NCBI RefSeq assembly: GCF_001580995.1
Contig: NZ_LHZU01000144.1
Coordinates: 54,631 to 118,630 of the forward strand
Length of the DNA: 64,000 bases
Direction of reading: 5' to 3'
Source of the DNA: Acetobacter senegalensis
GTDB taxonomy: Bacteria > Pseudomonadota > Alphaproteobacteria > Acetobacterales > Acetobacteraceae
Below, piece after piece: positions 9,570-18,608 of this stretch; the first letter of the stretch is position 1, and every line of letters starts with the position of its first letter. Below the pieces are notes generated by a model, which did not search any database, was not told where the DNA came from, and saw nothing but the letters and a program-made list of their open reading frames with translations. A program made the position numbers and the translations under genes.

Positions 9570-10799
9570 CTACTCTGGCAACTCTCCATACACACCGCTG
9601 CCAGAAACCGGAACAGGTGGGCGGAAAGTAAACCCTGCTCCACACAGAACCGGATCTTCCCATATATCTAAATGAGGCACCGCAACACGCTGCCCCCCGC
9701 GCCACAGGGCTGGCAGGGTTGCGCATAAGCGTGCGGGCCACCCGGCGCGGCTGGCGCGGGGCACGCCTATCCCTGCCGCACCCACCCGTAATCCTTCCGC
9801 CTCAAGCTCTGAAGGCAGGTGCAACACAAAACGGTTATCCCATAGGTTTCCATTCTGTGCGATCACACGACCCTGCATGGCTGCGGCCTCACGCAGTAAA
9901 ATCCATTGCCCTTTATGCCGAAGCATCTGCACCCCCGCCAACGTGGCTGGTTGCGGTTCCGCACACAGGCGCGCGACGGCAGAGGGAGATGGAGGATAAG
10001 GCAATCCGCCCACACACCGGATAAGGGAAGAAAGCAGCGCTGGCTCCGGCAAGGTAGCCCCCAGACACACCCACCCTTCTGGTAGAAACGCTGCGTTCTG
10101 CGCCAGATAGTGCGTGTACTCCGCTTCCTGCTGCATACGCGCCCGACCATAGCGGATGGCTTCTTGCCATAAGGTGTCTCGCCTATTTCCAGTGAGCAGA
10201 GCCTGCCGGACACGGACCCGTTCCGCTTTGGTATCCTCGTTGGAGGGATCATCCACCCACGCTACACCGGCCTGCCGCAATGTGTTGCGCAACGCCGCGC
10301 GAGAAAACCCCAGAAGAGGACGCACCAGCCGCATATCGGGCAGCACCGTGCTCCACCCCATCCCCGCCAGTCCTGTTGGGCCGCTGCCTGCACGTTGCCG
10401 CATAGCAACAGTTTCGGCTTGATCATCCGCCTGATGCCCCAAGAGGAGATCAAGGCAGCCCATCTCCCGGCATGCGTGTGCCAGCGCCGCATAGCGCGCC
10501 TGCCGGGCACGCTCTGCCATGCGTGGACCTTTTGCCAGATCTGTCAGGGTCAGAATACGTCCGGGCACGCCCAGATTCGCCAGACGACTTACCGTTAAAC
10601 GGGCTTCTTCTGCGGATTCGGGGCGCAATCCATGGTCAACCACAAACGCAATAAGCCGCTTGCGCCAGCGCGATGCCAGCCACGCCAGACAAAGACTATC
10701 CCCCCCGCCAGACACCGCAAGGGCGATGGGTGGAAAGGAGGGATCATCCGGCAACCATGGCCCAAGGCGTGTGATAATGGCCTGAAACTGCGCGGGCAA
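9570..10799 (-). CDS. tilS: tRNA(Ile)-lysidine synthase TilS
   Basis: TilS attaches lysine to C34 of the CAT-anticodon tRNA-Ile so that it reads AUA. The PP-loop SGGGDS lies near residue 30, with VDHGLRPES and LLGHQADDQAET following; the C-terminal half is the less conserved substrate domain. The start is uncertain. TTG at 10799 gives 409 residues but has no clear ribosome site. The frame stays open upstream to the cpoB stop region with no in-frame ATG or GTG, so a rare start (CTG near 10880, or ATT at 10889) with coupling to cpoB is possible. Confidence 0.88.
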   Translation of the reverse strand: MPAQFQAIITRLGPWLPDDPSFPPIALAVSGGGDSLCLAWLASRWRKRLIAFVVDHGLRPESAEEARLTVSRLANLGVPGRILTLTDLAKGPRMAERARQARYAALAHACREMGCLDLLLGHQADDQAETVAMRQRAGSGPTGLAGMGWSTVLPDMRLVRPLLGFSRAALRNTLRQAGVAWVDDPSNEDTKAERVRVRQALLTGNRRDTLWQEAIRYGRARMQQEAEYTHYLAQNAAFLPEGWVCLGATLPEPALLSSLIRCVGGLPYPPSPSAVARLCAEPQPATLAGVQMLRHKGQWILLREAAAMQGRVIAQNGNLWDNRFVLHLPSELEAEGLRVGAAGIGVPRASRAGWPARLCATLPALWRGGQRVAVPHLDIWEDPVLCGAGFTFRPPVPVSGSGVYGELPE

Positions 10800-10888
10800 A
10801 ACAGGAGTGTCAGAAAAAGGAGAGAGAGGAGGCAGAGCACCATCGGCTCGCCAGAGTCCCTCCCCTTCAAAGTCGGTCAGTCCAGAAA

Positions 10889-11776
10889 TTACTGGCAGCC
10901 GCCCCGACCGGCATAAATTTCAGCAGCATGAGAAACGCGCTGTGTTGGTGAGGGAAACTCTGACTTCAGTTTTCCCAGCGCCTGACACGCCGCCTTTTTG
11001 TCCCCCAACGCCAGCAGGGAAGCCGTAACACCCAGCAGGGCATCCGGCGCACGTGCACTTTTGGGAGCCTGACGGTACGCATCATAATACGCTACCGCAG
11101 ACTGGCGGTATTGCTTTTCCCCGGCCAGAGACTGCGCCAGCAGGAACTGGGCATCGACCTTGAAGCTGCCTTTGGCGTTTTTCAAAGCGCCCTCGGCGTT
11201 CTCGTGAGCGGTTGCGTAATCACGCTTCTGCAAGGCAGCTTTCCCGGCGGCTAGCATGGCGTCAGGCGTTGTCGGCTTGGCCGCAGCATCCGTTCCACTC
11301 CCGCTTGCTGCGGACGCGGTCGCAGCAGTTGCCGCCCCTGCTGCGGCACCAGCAGCAGCCCCGCCGCCGCCGTTCTGCGCGGCAAACTGTGCATCCGCTA
11401 CCTGTTTGGAAAGCGCGGCTGTCTGCTTTTGCAGATCATTGGTAAGCTGATCGATCTCACCTCGCATTTCACGCTGCTGCTGTTCCAACGTGTTCACGCG
11501 TTCCAGAAGCTGGGCTGTGAGATCCCCACCCCCACCGGATGACGGAGCGGGGGTAGCGGATGGCGCAGGCAGTGCGCCACTTCCCCCTGAAGACTGGATC
11601 TGGCTCAACTGCTGCTGAAGCGCCATGATCTGGTTTTGCAGAGCAAGCCCTTCACGGCTGGAAACCTCCTGCGCATGCGCAAGCGGTGTGCTGGCGGCCA
11701 GCACGGCAGCCAACGGAAGACCCAGCACGGCCATGCGCCCGCAGGCGGAAACTGATGTCATCACCAGGCGTTTCAT
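10889..11776 (-). CDS. cpoB: Tol-Pal system protein CpoB (YbgF)
   Basis: CpoB is the periplasmic Tol-Pal accessory protein that in E. coli links outer-membrane constriction to septal peptidoglycan synthesis. The 295-residue product has a Sec signal (about 1-35, cleavage after AHA), a trimerisation coiled coil (about 42-62 and 85-130) and a C-terminal TPR domain (about 170-290) with YATAHENAEGAL and YRQSAVAYYDAYR. A low-complexity Ala/Gly linker (about 135-165) joins the two parts. Start ATG has GTGAGGTC in front. It lies between pal and tilS, as usual for the pathway. Confidence 0.9.
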   Translation of the reverse strand: MKRLVMTSVSACGRMAVLGLPLAAVLAASTPLAHAQEVSSREGLALQNQIMALQQQLSQIQSSGGSGALPAPSATPAPSSGGGGDLTAQLLERVNTLEQQQREMRGEIDQLTNDLQKQTAALSKQVADAQFAAQNGGGGAAAGAAAGAATAATASAASGSGTDAAAKPTTPDAMLAAGKAALQKRDYATAHENAEGALKNAKGSFKVDAQFLLAQSLAGEKQYRQSAVAYYDAYRQAPKSARAPDALLGVTASLLALGDKKAACQALGKLKSEFPSPTQRVSHAAEIYAGRGGCQ

Positions 11777-11853
11777 AAAGACCTCACCCTTTTAAAAAAG
11801 CGGGCAAGGATTTCATCATTCCAGCCCGGAAAACAAGAGCCTGAACGCAAAAA

Positions 11854-11880
11854 CAGGCTGGGCGAAAACCACCCAGCCTG
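11854..11880. terminator. Bidirectional intrinsic terminator after pal
   Basis: CAGGCTGGG (11854-11862) pairs perfectly with CCCAGCCTG (11872-11880). T-tracts follow on both strands (TTTTT from 11882 on plus; TTTTT on minus from 11853 downward). On the minus strand it lies between pal and cpoB, so cpoB is probably read only partly from pal. Confidence 0.75.
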
Positions 11881-11913
11881 CTTTTTCAGACCAAATATGA
11901 ACGAACTCGAAAC

Positions 11914-12390
11914 TTATTTGACAGAAGTAATCGCGTTACGGTTCTGGGCCCATGCGCTTTCATCATCACCAACTGCGGTCGGGCGGTCCTTACCGTAGGA
12001 GATGGTGGAAATGCGGGAGGAATCAACCCCTTTGGCCACCAGGAAGTCACGCGCGGCGTTTGCACGACGCTGACCCAGGGCAATGTTGTATTCTTCCGTG
12101 CCGCGGTCATCGCAGTTGCCGGCAACTTCAACGTTGACCTGCGGGTACTGAGCCAGCCAGGAGGCCTGCTTCTGCAGGGTGGTCTGGGCGTCAGAGGTCA
12201 GGCCGCTCTTGTTCAGATCAAAGAACACGCGGTCCCCAACGTTGGCGACCAGATCGGCTTCACTACCGGGAACTGGGCCGCTCGGCTGTGCCGTTGCTGC
12301 ACCCGTGGACGCACCGGTATCCGCCTTTTCATGCGCACAGGCAGAAAGAAGGGCAACCATACCAAGTGCAGCGATAAACTTCAGTCTCAT
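11914..12390 (-). CDS. pal: Peptidoglycan-associated lipoprotein Pal
   Basis: Pal is the outer-membrane lipoprotein that binds peptidoglycan and TolB and holds the envelope layers together during division. The 158-residue protein has a lipoprotein signal with the lipobox LSAC (Cys18), a short Ala/Ser/Pro tether, and an OmpA-type domain (about 50-158) with VFFDLNKSGL, the diaminopimelate-binding region NCDDRGTEEYN and LGQRRANAARDFL. Where E. coli has GHCDERG, Asn and Asp are found here. It is separated from tolB by about 440 bases and a terminator, so it likely has its own promoter. Confidence 0.95.
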   Translation of the reverse strand: MRLKFIAALGMVALLSACAHEKADTGASTGAATAQPSGPVPGSEADLVANVGDRVFFDLNKSGLTSDAQTTLQKQASWLAQYPQVNVEVAGNCDDRGTEEYNIALGQRRANAARDFLVAKGVDSSRISTISYGKDRPTAVGDDESAWAQNRNAITSVK

Positions 12391-12746
12391 GTGTCGGATC
12401 CTGAGATTAGTTCAATATGAGAACTATTCGGAGAGAAAAAACAAACTTAAGTGCTTGCATCCCCGCGTATTCTTCTGCTCCTCTCCGAAGCCTTCGAAGA
12501 GCCGACGAATTTTGGAGACCACCTTGCCCTAAGCCATAGCTTATTCTTCCGGTCAAGCGACATCTCAGATTTAGATGACAGCCATTCGCAAACCGATGCC
12601 AAATAGCCACAGAAGGGCGTCAACGGCAGCAGTTTACTAAGCATGCGAAGTAATCGAATCGCATTTCGGGCTTTTTATTTCGATACAATCCACACCTCTC
12701 CAGTTGGAGTCGGGTGTCTTGTTGTCCATTATCCGCCCCAATGCGG
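12391..12746. other. Non-coding gap upstream of pal
   Basis: No gene is supported here. The part next to pal is AT-rich and should hold the pal promoter. An imperfect inverted repeat around CTCTCCGAAGCCTTCGAAGAG lies near 12480-12500. Short minus-strand frames at 12407-12644 have no protein-like features. Confidence 0.55.
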
Positions 12747-12752
12747 CATAAA

Positions 12753-12786
12753 AAAGGCGGAGCGGGCAAATTTCCCGTCCGCCTTT
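12753..12786 (-). terminator. Intrinsic terminator of tolB
   Basis: AAAGGCGGAGCGGG and CCCGTCCGCCTTT form a long GC-rich stem with one bulge. On the minus strand TTTTTTA follows, about 50 bases after the tolB stop, which fits a Rho-independent terminator closing the ybgC-tolQRAB unit. Confidence 0.8.
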
Positions 12787-12832
12787 CATGACCTCGTTTT
12801 CGCGCACCCTTAGGCGCGCAAACTAAAGCCTC

Positions 12833-14197
12833 TTAGCCGTTAAGAGGAGACCATGCCGGATCAGACGCCTGCCCCGGTGTTGGCAGAACGCGATCATTGA
12901 AGCCGGTGATATCCACCATGCCGATCGTGGAGTTAAAGCCTGCCCCCCCTGCGCCAGCGCGAGTCTGACGGCAATAGGCCAGAACACGGCCGTTGGGACA
13001 GAAACTCGGGCTTTCCACTGTAAAGCCTTCGGTCATGATCCGTTCACCCGTGCCATCCGGGTTCATGACCCCCAGAGAGAAGCTGCCATTGGCAATACGG
13101 GTAAAGGCAATCAGATCCCCACGCGGAGACCATACCGGAGACCCATACGTGCCATTGCCGTAAGAAATACGGCGTGCCCCGCCGCCAGACGCACTCATGA
13201 TGTACAACTGCGGGCTGCCGCCACGGTCAGAGTTGAAAACAATCTGTGAGCCATCGGGGCTGTAGCTGGGGCTGGTGTCAATGGCGCCGGATGCCGTGAT
13301 CTGGCGGCGCGAGCCAGAGGCCAGATCAACCACAAACAGGTCTGATCCGCCATTACGGGTAACGGACAGAACAACGGAGCGACCATCTGGAGAGAAACGG
13401 GGCGCGAAGGAAATGCCCGCAAACTCACCCAGAATCTGCTGGCGGCCACTGCCGAGGTCAAACAGATACACCCGCGGGCGATTATTGGCGTAGGACATGA
13501 AGGCCACTTGATCCTTCACCGGGCTGAAGCGCGGTGTCAGGGTCAGCCAGTTGCCTGCCGTCAACATGCGGGCGTTCGCACCGTCCTGATCCATGATGGC
13601 AAGGCGTGTACGCTGATGGGCCCGCGCGCCAGAGCGGGAAATGAAGGCGATACGGGTATCAAAGTACCCTTTTTCACCCAGCATGCGCTCATAGATCACA
13701 TCCCCCACAATGTGGGCGATCCGCCGCCAGTTGGCGGAAGAGGTTGTGTAGGCCGTGCCCTGAATCTGCTGCTGTGTCAGTACATCCCACAGACGCATTT
13801 CCACCCGGACGGACCCGCTGCCGGAAACTGTACCTGTTACCAGCGCCCGAGCACCGGTTGCTTTTGCGGTAGAGAAATCTGGCGCGCCCGTGGAGGCCCC
13901 ACCCGGCAGAACCTTGAACAGGCCTGTATTGGTCAGATCATTGCTCAGCACTTCAGCAATCTGAGCACCCAATCCACCGCCAAAATTGGGCAGGATAATG
14001 GGGATCGGTGCCGTGCGGGCCTGATCAACGGTAATTTCCGCTTCTGGCGCGGCGGCAGCGGCTGCCATGGCGGAAAGCGGGGTTGCCAGCAGGCCCCCTG
14101 CTGCCAGCCCAGCTCCCATCACGGTACGGCGACCCAGAAAAGACTTCAGGTTGTCGGCATCCTGGTCAGAAATAATCGGCCGGGTATTCGTCAGCAT
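12833..14197 (-). CDS. tolB: Tol-Pal system beta-propeller protein TolB with Tat-like signal
   Basis: TolB is the periplasmic protein that shuttles between Pal and TolA. The 454-residue product has an N-terminal D1 domain (about 55-190) and a six-bladed propeller (about 200-450) with repeated blades such as RFSPDGRSVVLSV, SYSPDGSQIVFNSDRGG and VWSPRGDLIAF. The signal sequence is unusual: a long n-region, then GRRTVMGAG, a modest hydrophobic stretch and a cleavage site near AMA. This resembles a twin-arginine signal; E. coli TolB has an ordinary Sec signal. A terminator follows the gene. Start ATG lies 25 bases after tolA. Confidence 0.94.
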   Translation of the reverse strand: MLTNTRPIISDQDADNLKSFLGRRTVMGAGLAAGGLLATPLSAMAAAAAAPEAEITVDQARTAPIPIILPNFGGGLGAQIAEVLSNDLTNTGLFKVLPGGASTGAPDFSTAKATGARALVTGTVSGSGSVRVEMRLWDVLTQQQIQGTAYTTSSANWRRIAHIVGDVIYERMLGEKGYFDTRIAFISRSGARAHQRTRLAIMDQDGANARMLTAGNWLTLTPRFSPVKDQVAFMSYANNRPRVYLFDLGSGRQQILGEFAGISFAPRFSPDGRSVVLSVTRNGGSDLFVVDLASGSRRQITASGAIDTSPSYSPDGSQIVFNSDRGGSPQLYIMSASGGGARRISYGNGTYGSPVWSPRGDLIAFTRIANGSFSLGVMNPDGTGERIMTEGFTVESPSFCPNGRVLAYCRQTRAGAGGAGFNSTIGMVDITGFNDRVLPTPGQASDPAWSPLNG

Positions 14198-14222
14198 ACG
14201 TTTTTTCTCCCTGTGGCCTGAA

Positions 14223-15215
14223 TCAAGGCCTGAATATAAATTTCAACTGCCGGGTCTGACCCAGAAGGTTTTTGGGAATTGGCAGCTTGGAACAGGTCGG
14301 GCTCAAAACCGCCGCCCGCGCCCGTTCCGCCAGAGCACGATAGGAAGGATCAGCGTTCATCTGTGCCTGTGTCTGCGGAGCAAACTGCACAATACGCGCC
14401 TCCCCTGCGGCATCCACCGTCACAATCAGGTGCGCCACAAAGGTCGCGTAATTCTTTGCGGCCGTATCTTCCGTATAGCAGCGCCGCACTGCCCCCCCGA
14501 TGGCCTTCTGCTCACCCACACTCAGGCTGCGCGTAATATCCCCGGTGGGTGACCCACCCCCATTGGGCGCACCACCCTGCACGGGGTTGGCCTTTGCCGT
14601 GGGCGCATGCGTCTGCTTCTGGTCCGACCGGAATGAATCCAGGGTCTCCAGCAGAGAATGGCTGTCCGTCTGGGTTTTCTTCGCCTTGTTCGGCTGCGTG
14701 ATATGCGACGGAATAGGCGTATCAGGCAGCGTATCCGTGGGTTCAGTCACGGGAGAAGGCGGCGCCACGCTCGGCGTCGCTTTTGGGGGCGACGGCGGAG
14801 ACGGCGGCGTTTTCACCACATCCGGAGAAGGCTCATCCGCTTTGGGCGGAATGGGCGTATCAGGCAGCTTTTCCGCTTCCGGCACGGGCGGTGGCGGAAT
14901 AGGCTGCGGTGGGGGTGGCGGAGGTGGCGATTCCTCGTTCGGAACAGGCTTGGGCGGTTCCGGCGTAGGCGGCGCATCATTCGGCACAGGGGCCGGAGCG
15001 GGCGCAGGTGTCGGGGAAGGCTTGTCAGCCTTGGCCGTGGAGCCGCCACTGTCAGCGCTTTCAAACTGCATTTCCACAACCGGAGGAGGTTCCTCCGGCG
15101 GCTTGGGGGCAGGCAGGGAAAGAAGAAGCGCCAACAGAAGCGCAATGTGCGCCCCGCCTGACAGATAGAGAGACCGCCGAAGCAGAATCTGTTCGGAACG
15201 GCGTGGCCGCACCAT
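14223..15215 (-). CDS. tolA: TolA/TonB-family envelope energiser protein, proline-rich
   Basis: TolA spans from the inner membrane to the outer envelope and transmits TolQR energy to TolB-Pal. The 330-residue protein has one membrane helix (about 15-35), a long central region (about 38-190) dominated by proline with acidic and basic spacers, and a C-terminal domain (about 225-330) containing a CYTEDTAAKNY segment and ending RQLKFIFRP. Classical TolA has a helical Ala/Lys-rich centre; a polyproline centre is more like TonB. Position between tolR and tolB settles the role. The motif LPDTPIP occurs twice (about 117 and 163). Confidence 0.85.
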   Translation of the reverse strand: MVRPRRSEQILLRRSLYLSGGAHIALLLALLLSLPAPKPPEEPPPVVEMQFESADSGGSTAKADKPSPTPAPAPAPVPNDAPPTPEPPKPVPNEESPPPPPPPQPIPPPPVPEAEKLPDTPIPPKADEPSPDVVKTPPSPPSPPKATPSVAPPSPVTEPTDTLPDTPIPSHITQPNKAKKTQTDSHSLLETLDSFRSDQKQTHAPTAKANPVQGGAPNGGGSPTGDITRSLSVGEQKAIGGAVRRCYTEDTAAKNYATFVAHLIVTVDAAGEARIVQFAPQTQAQMNADPSYRALAERARAAVLSPTCSKLPIPKNLLGQTRQLKFIFRP

Positions 15216-15242
15216 GAGTTTGTCCTCTCCGCGTGGGAGAAT

Positions 15243-15674
15243 TTAGTGCCCGCTGCTGGCGGGTTGCTGCGCCAGCAGGGCCACGTGGGTGAAGCCGCCT
15301 TCGGTGATCTGCCCCATCACCTGCATGACACGCCCATAATCAATATGAGCATCACCACGGACAAAAATACGGTGTTCCGCATCGTTATTGGCAGCAGCCT
15401 TGAGCTGCGTCACCAACTGGTCTGGCGAGACTTCGGAATCTCCCAGATAAAGCGTTCCGTCAGACTTGATGGACACCGTTATGGGTTTGGTATCTGAATT
15501 AACGGGCCGGGCATCGGTCTTGGGCAGGTCCACGTTCACGCCGCTTGTCATCATGGGGGATGTGACCATGAAGATGATAAGCAGAACCAGCATGACGTCC
15601 ACCATGGGTGTCACGTTGATTTCGGCCATCGGACGCCGCCTGCGGCGCCCCCCTCCTCCCGACGGCATCGCCAT
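15243..15674 (-). CDS. tolR: Tol-Pal system protein TolR
   Basis: TolR is the ExbD-family partner of TolQ in the proton channel that energises TolA. The 143-residue protein starts with a basic segment (GGGRRRRRP), then EINVTPMVDVMLVLLIIFMVTSPMM, in which the membrane-embedded Asp of the PMVDVMLVLLIIFM helix is the expected proton-carrying residue. The rest is the periplasmic domain. It starts 3 bases after the tolQ stop, indicating coupling. Confidence 0.95.
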   Translation of the reverse strand: MAMPSGGGGRRRRRPMAEINVTPMVDVMLVLLIIFMVTSPMMTSGVNVDLPKTDARPVNSDTKPITVSIKSDGTLYLGDSEVSPDQLVTQLKAAANNDAEHRIFVRGDAHIDYGRVMQVMGQITEGGFTHVALLAQQPASSGH

Positions 15675-15677
15675 GGC

Positions 15678-16397
15678 TCAGGCCCTTTCTTCGGACTGGC
15701 GGGAGAGAATGGCCGCAAATTCCGTGCCAAACCCTTCCAGACGGTCCTGGAACAGATCAAGGCTGTTGCTGATCACGTTATAGGCCACATAAGCGGGCAC
15801 AGCCGTAAGCAGGCCAATGGCCGTTGCAAACAGGGCTTCTGAAATACCGGGGGCCACAACGCTCAGATTGGTGTTGTGCATGGCGGCAATGGACGCAAAG
15901 GAATGCATGATCCCCCACACCGTGCCAAACAGGCCGACAAACGGTGCAACAGGTGCCACTGTTGCCAGAAAAATCACCCAACGGCGCAGGCGGTCCATTT
16001 CACGCGTCACCGTAATGCCAATGGCGCGGTCAACACGTTCCTTCACACCCCCGCGCACCAGATCCACACCGGGGATACGGGCAGAACGCCGCCATTCCCC
16101 CATAGCGGCACCGAATACGGCAGCCAGCGGATGCACCGGCTTGGCGCCATCACTTTCATACAGATCATCAAGGCTGCCGCCAGACCAGAACCGGTCTTCA
16201 AAGGCTGAGGCCTGTTTGTTGATCCGCCGCAGTGTAACAATCTTGTCGAAAATAATGGCCCAAACCATCACGCTACACAGCACAAGCCCCAGCATGACCA
16301 GTTTGACCATAAAGGAGGCATTCATAAACATGCCCCATACCGACAGATCTCCCGCCGCTGCTACGCCGAGATTTGCCGCGTCAACCGCACGATCCAA
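15678..16397 (-). CDS. tolQ: Tol-Pal system protein TolQ
   Basis: TolQ is the MotA/ExbB-family channel subunit. Three membrane helices are visible (about 20-42, 135-157 and 170-192), with the conserved segment FVGLFGTVWGIMHSF and PGISEALFATAIGLLTAVPAYVAYN. The start is set at TTG 16397 because AGGAGG lies 5 bases upstream (complement of 16403-16408); this gives 239 residues, the usual length. A GTG at 16439 in the same frame would add 14 residues but has no such site. Confidence 0.94.
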   Translation of the reverse strand: MDRAVDAANLGVAAAGDLSVWGMFMNASFMVKLVMLGLVLCSVMVWAIIFDKIVTLRRINKQASAFEDRFWSGGSLDDLYESDGAKPVHPLAAVFGAAMGEWRRSARIPGVDLVRGGVKERVDRAIGITVTREMDRLRRWVIFLATVAPVAPFVGLFGTVWGIMHSFASIAAMHNTNLSVVAPGISEALFATAIGLLTAVPAYVAYNVISNSLDLFQDRLEGFGTEFAAILSRQSEERA

Positions 16398-16513
16398 AAA
16401 CGCCTCCTGCCTCTGCACCCATAGTGGGCAACCAGTCACCGACTCGGGCTTTTACCTATGCTGCCCAACTGCACCGTTTTTACTGTCTTCCGTGCGAAAG
16501 CAGAAGAGGGCCT

Positions 16514-16927
16514 CTACTCTTCCGCTTCAAGTCGGCGTAAAAGATCACGCCATAACGGCGGAAATCGGGCAGGACGACCATCTTTTGCTTTGACGCAGGC
16601 CAGAACTACGTCAACACGCGCGCAAAATTCATCACCGCGGGTAAAAACCTGCTCAAGTCTGCAACTTGCCGCCTTCTGCTCAAGCAAGCGCGTGGTGACA
16701 GTTGCAATATCATCAAGCGTGAGCGGCACCCGGTAATTGATCGTGGCGTCCCGCACCACAAACACCAGCCCGAACTCGGATAAAAGACTGGCCGCCGGCA
16801 TGCCCAAGCTGCGAATGGCCTCCGTGCGGGCCCGCTCGGCAAACGCCAGATACCGGGCGTGATACACAATGCCCCCTGCATCTGTATCTTCATAATAAAT
16901 GCGAAAATCGATGCTATGCGTGGTCAT
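16514..16927 (-). CDS. ybgC: Acyl-CoA thioesterase YbgC
   Basis: YbgC is a hot-dog-fold thioesterase commonly encoded first in the tol-pal operon; its exact role is not settled, though phospholipid-related acyl-CoA hydrolysis has been proposed. The 137-residue product has the family motif [19 protein letters not shown] with the catalytic Asp in DTDAGG and Tyr/His following, then [12 protein letters not shown]. The ATG overlaps the ruvB stop by four bases, so the ruv and tol genes may form one transcription unit. Confidence 0.92.
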   Translation of the reverse strand: MTTHSIDFRIYYEDTDAGGIVYHARYLAFAERARTEAIRSLGMPAASLLSEFGLVFVVRDATINYRVPLTLDDIATVTTRLLEQKAASCRLEQVFTRGDEFCARVDVVLACVKAKDGRPARFPPLWRDLLRRLEAEE

Positions 16928-18003
16928 TCGCCCTCCTCATCTTCCGGCAGAAGATCCATCTGGGCTGAACGCGGCTCATCCGGTCTGGCCGGTGGGGTCA
17001 GCCCCAGATGCCGCCAGCCCCGCTCCCCAAGCATGCGCCCCCGACTGGTACGCATAATCAGCCCTTCCTGAATCAGATAAGGCTCAATCACGTCTTCCAG
17101 TGTGTCCCGCGCTTCAGCCAAGGCGGCTGCAAGTGTCTCTACGCCAACCGGGCCGCCATGGTGGTATTCCGCAATGCGGCGCAAGTAACGGCGGTCCATG
17201 GCATCCAGCCCCAGTGCATCCACTTCCAGACGACTGAGAGCCGCATCTGCAACCTCACGACTGACGGGAGCCGTGCCTTTGCCGCTTACCAGCGCAAAAT
17301 CCCGCACCCGGCGCAGCAGACGCCCCGCAATACGGGGTGTGCCACGGGAACGGCGGGCAATTTCCTCTGCCCCTTCGCTGCTAAGCGCAAAGCCGAGCTT
17401 TTCCGCACCGCGCGCCACAATCAGCCGGAGTTCATCCGGCGTATAGAACACCAGCCGAAGCGGAATACCAAAACGGTCCCGCAAGGGCGTGGCCAACAGG
17501 CCCGCACGGGTTGTTGCCGCCACCAAGGTAAAGGGGGGCAGATCAATTCGTACAGACCGTGCGGCCGGGCCTTCCCCAATAATCAGATCAAGCTGGAAAT
17601 CTTCCATCGCGGGATAGAGAATTTCCTCAATCGCGGGCTGCAGGCGATGAATTTCATCAATAAACAGCACATCCCGCGGTTGAAGGTTGGTCAGGATGGC
17701 CGCCAGGTCACCAGCCCGTTGAATAACCGGGCCAGATGTTGCCCGAAACCCGACCCCGAGTTCACGAGAGACAATCTGCGCCAGTGTGGTTTTGCCCAAC
17801 CCCGGTGGCCCATGCAGAAGAACATGATCCAGGGCCTCTCCCCGCTGGCGGGCAGCGGCAATAAACACGGCCAGATTTTCCCGACTCGCACGTTGTCCGG
17901 TAAAATCCGCCAGAGTTTGCGGGCGAAGCGACCCTTCTCCCGCATCATCTTCGTGGCGGCCAGCGTCGATTTCCCGTTCAGGCGTGAAGTCAGCACCGCT
18001 CAT
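16924..18003 (-). CDS. ruvB: Holliday junction branch migration ATPase RuvB
   Basis: RuvB is the hexameric AAA+ motor that drives branch migration of Holliday junctions with RuvA. The 359-residue protein shows Walker [10 protein letters not shown] near residue 66, Walker B FIDEIHRL, sensor [18 protein letters not shown] and the C-terminal winged helix with [10 protein letters not shown]. Length is normal. It overlaps ruvA by 4 bases and ybgC by 4 bases. Confidence 0.97.
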   Translation of the reverse strand: MSGADFTPEREIDAGRHEDDAGEGSLRPQTLADFTGQRASRENLAVFIAAARQRGEALDHVLLHGPPGLGKTTLAQIVSRELGVGFRATSGPVIQRAGDLAAILTNLQPRDVLFIDEIHRLQPAIEEILYPAMEDFQLDLIIGEGPAARSVRIDLPPFTLVAATTRAGLLATPLRDRFGIPLRLVFYTPDELRLIVARGAEKLGFALSSEGAEEIARRSRGTPRIAGRLLRRVRDFALVSGKGTAPVSREVADAALSRLEVDALGLDAMDRRYLRRIAEYHHGGPVGVETLAAALAEARDTLEDVIEPYLIQEGLIMRTSRGRMLGERGWRHLGLTPPARPDEPRSAQMDLLPEDEEGE

Positions 18004-18608
18004 CGGGCCAGCTCCTTCAGGCTATCCCGCAGCACTGTATCCAGCGTGGCGGCTGCGCCGCGTTCGTCCAGCAAGCGCCGCACAACCGGCACAGCCTCCG
18101 AGCGACGGAACCCTAGACCGGCCAGCGCCATCAAGGCATCCGCCTCAATCCCGCCGCCCGGTGTGGCCGCAGCAGGGAACACAATCCCACCGCCACCACC
18201 GGGCATTTTACCCGCTTTATCACGCAGTTCCGTCAGGATTCGGTCGGCCAGACGCCCCCCCACACCCGGTGCACGGGTCAGGCTGGCTTTGTCCGCTGTG
18301 GAAAGCGCAGCCACCAGTTCACCCGGAGAAAGTGTGGACAGAATCCCCAAGGCCACTTTGGCCCCAACGCCCTGCACGCTGGTCAGCAGCCGGAACCATT
18401 CACGTTCCGCGCTTTCCATGAAGCCGTACAGAAGAATGGCATCTTCCCGCACCACTGTTTCAATCAGCACGCGGGCTTTTTCCGGCGGGTTGGGCAGCGC
18501 CGCCAAGGTGCGTGTGGACGCCGAGACCAGATATCCCACGCCGTTCACATCAATAACGCACGATCCTGTTTCAACCTGAATGACCAACCCGCACAGAAAC
18601 GCAATCAT
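18000..18608 (-). CDS. ruvA: Holliday junction DNA-binding protein RuvA
   Basis: RuvA binds the four-way junction and recruits RuvB. The 202-residue protein begins [11 protein letters not shown] (OB-fold), carries helix-hairpin-helix segments around [17 protein letters not shown] and [16 protein letters not shown], then a flexible linker and the RuvB-contacting domain III (about 150-202). The ATG at 18608 overlaps the ruvC stop by four bases; a longer frame to 18665 only shadows ruvC. Confidence 0.96.
   Translation of the reverse strand: MIAFLCGLVIQVETGSCVIDVNGVGYLVSASTRTLAALPNPPEKARVLIETVVREDAILLYGFMESAEREWFRLLTSVQGVGAKVALGILSTLSPGELVAALSTADKASLTRAPGVGGRLADRILTELRDKAGKMPGGGGGIVFPAAATPGGGIEADALMALAGLGFRRSEAVPVVRRLLDERGAAATLDTVLRDSLKELAR

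Noticed and set aside
12407..12644. Two short minus-strand frames between tolB and pal
   Set aside because: No ribosome site, no protein-like pattern, and they overlap each other in different frames.
14500..15168. Glycine/valine-rich 222-codon frame opposite tolA
   Set aside because: Produced by reading the proline-rich codons of tolA on the other strand.
17008..18579. 523-codon plus-strand frame across ruvB and ruvA
   Set aside because: Exactly antisense to ruvB and ruvA, which carry all expected motifs. The translation is low-complexity and unlike any family.
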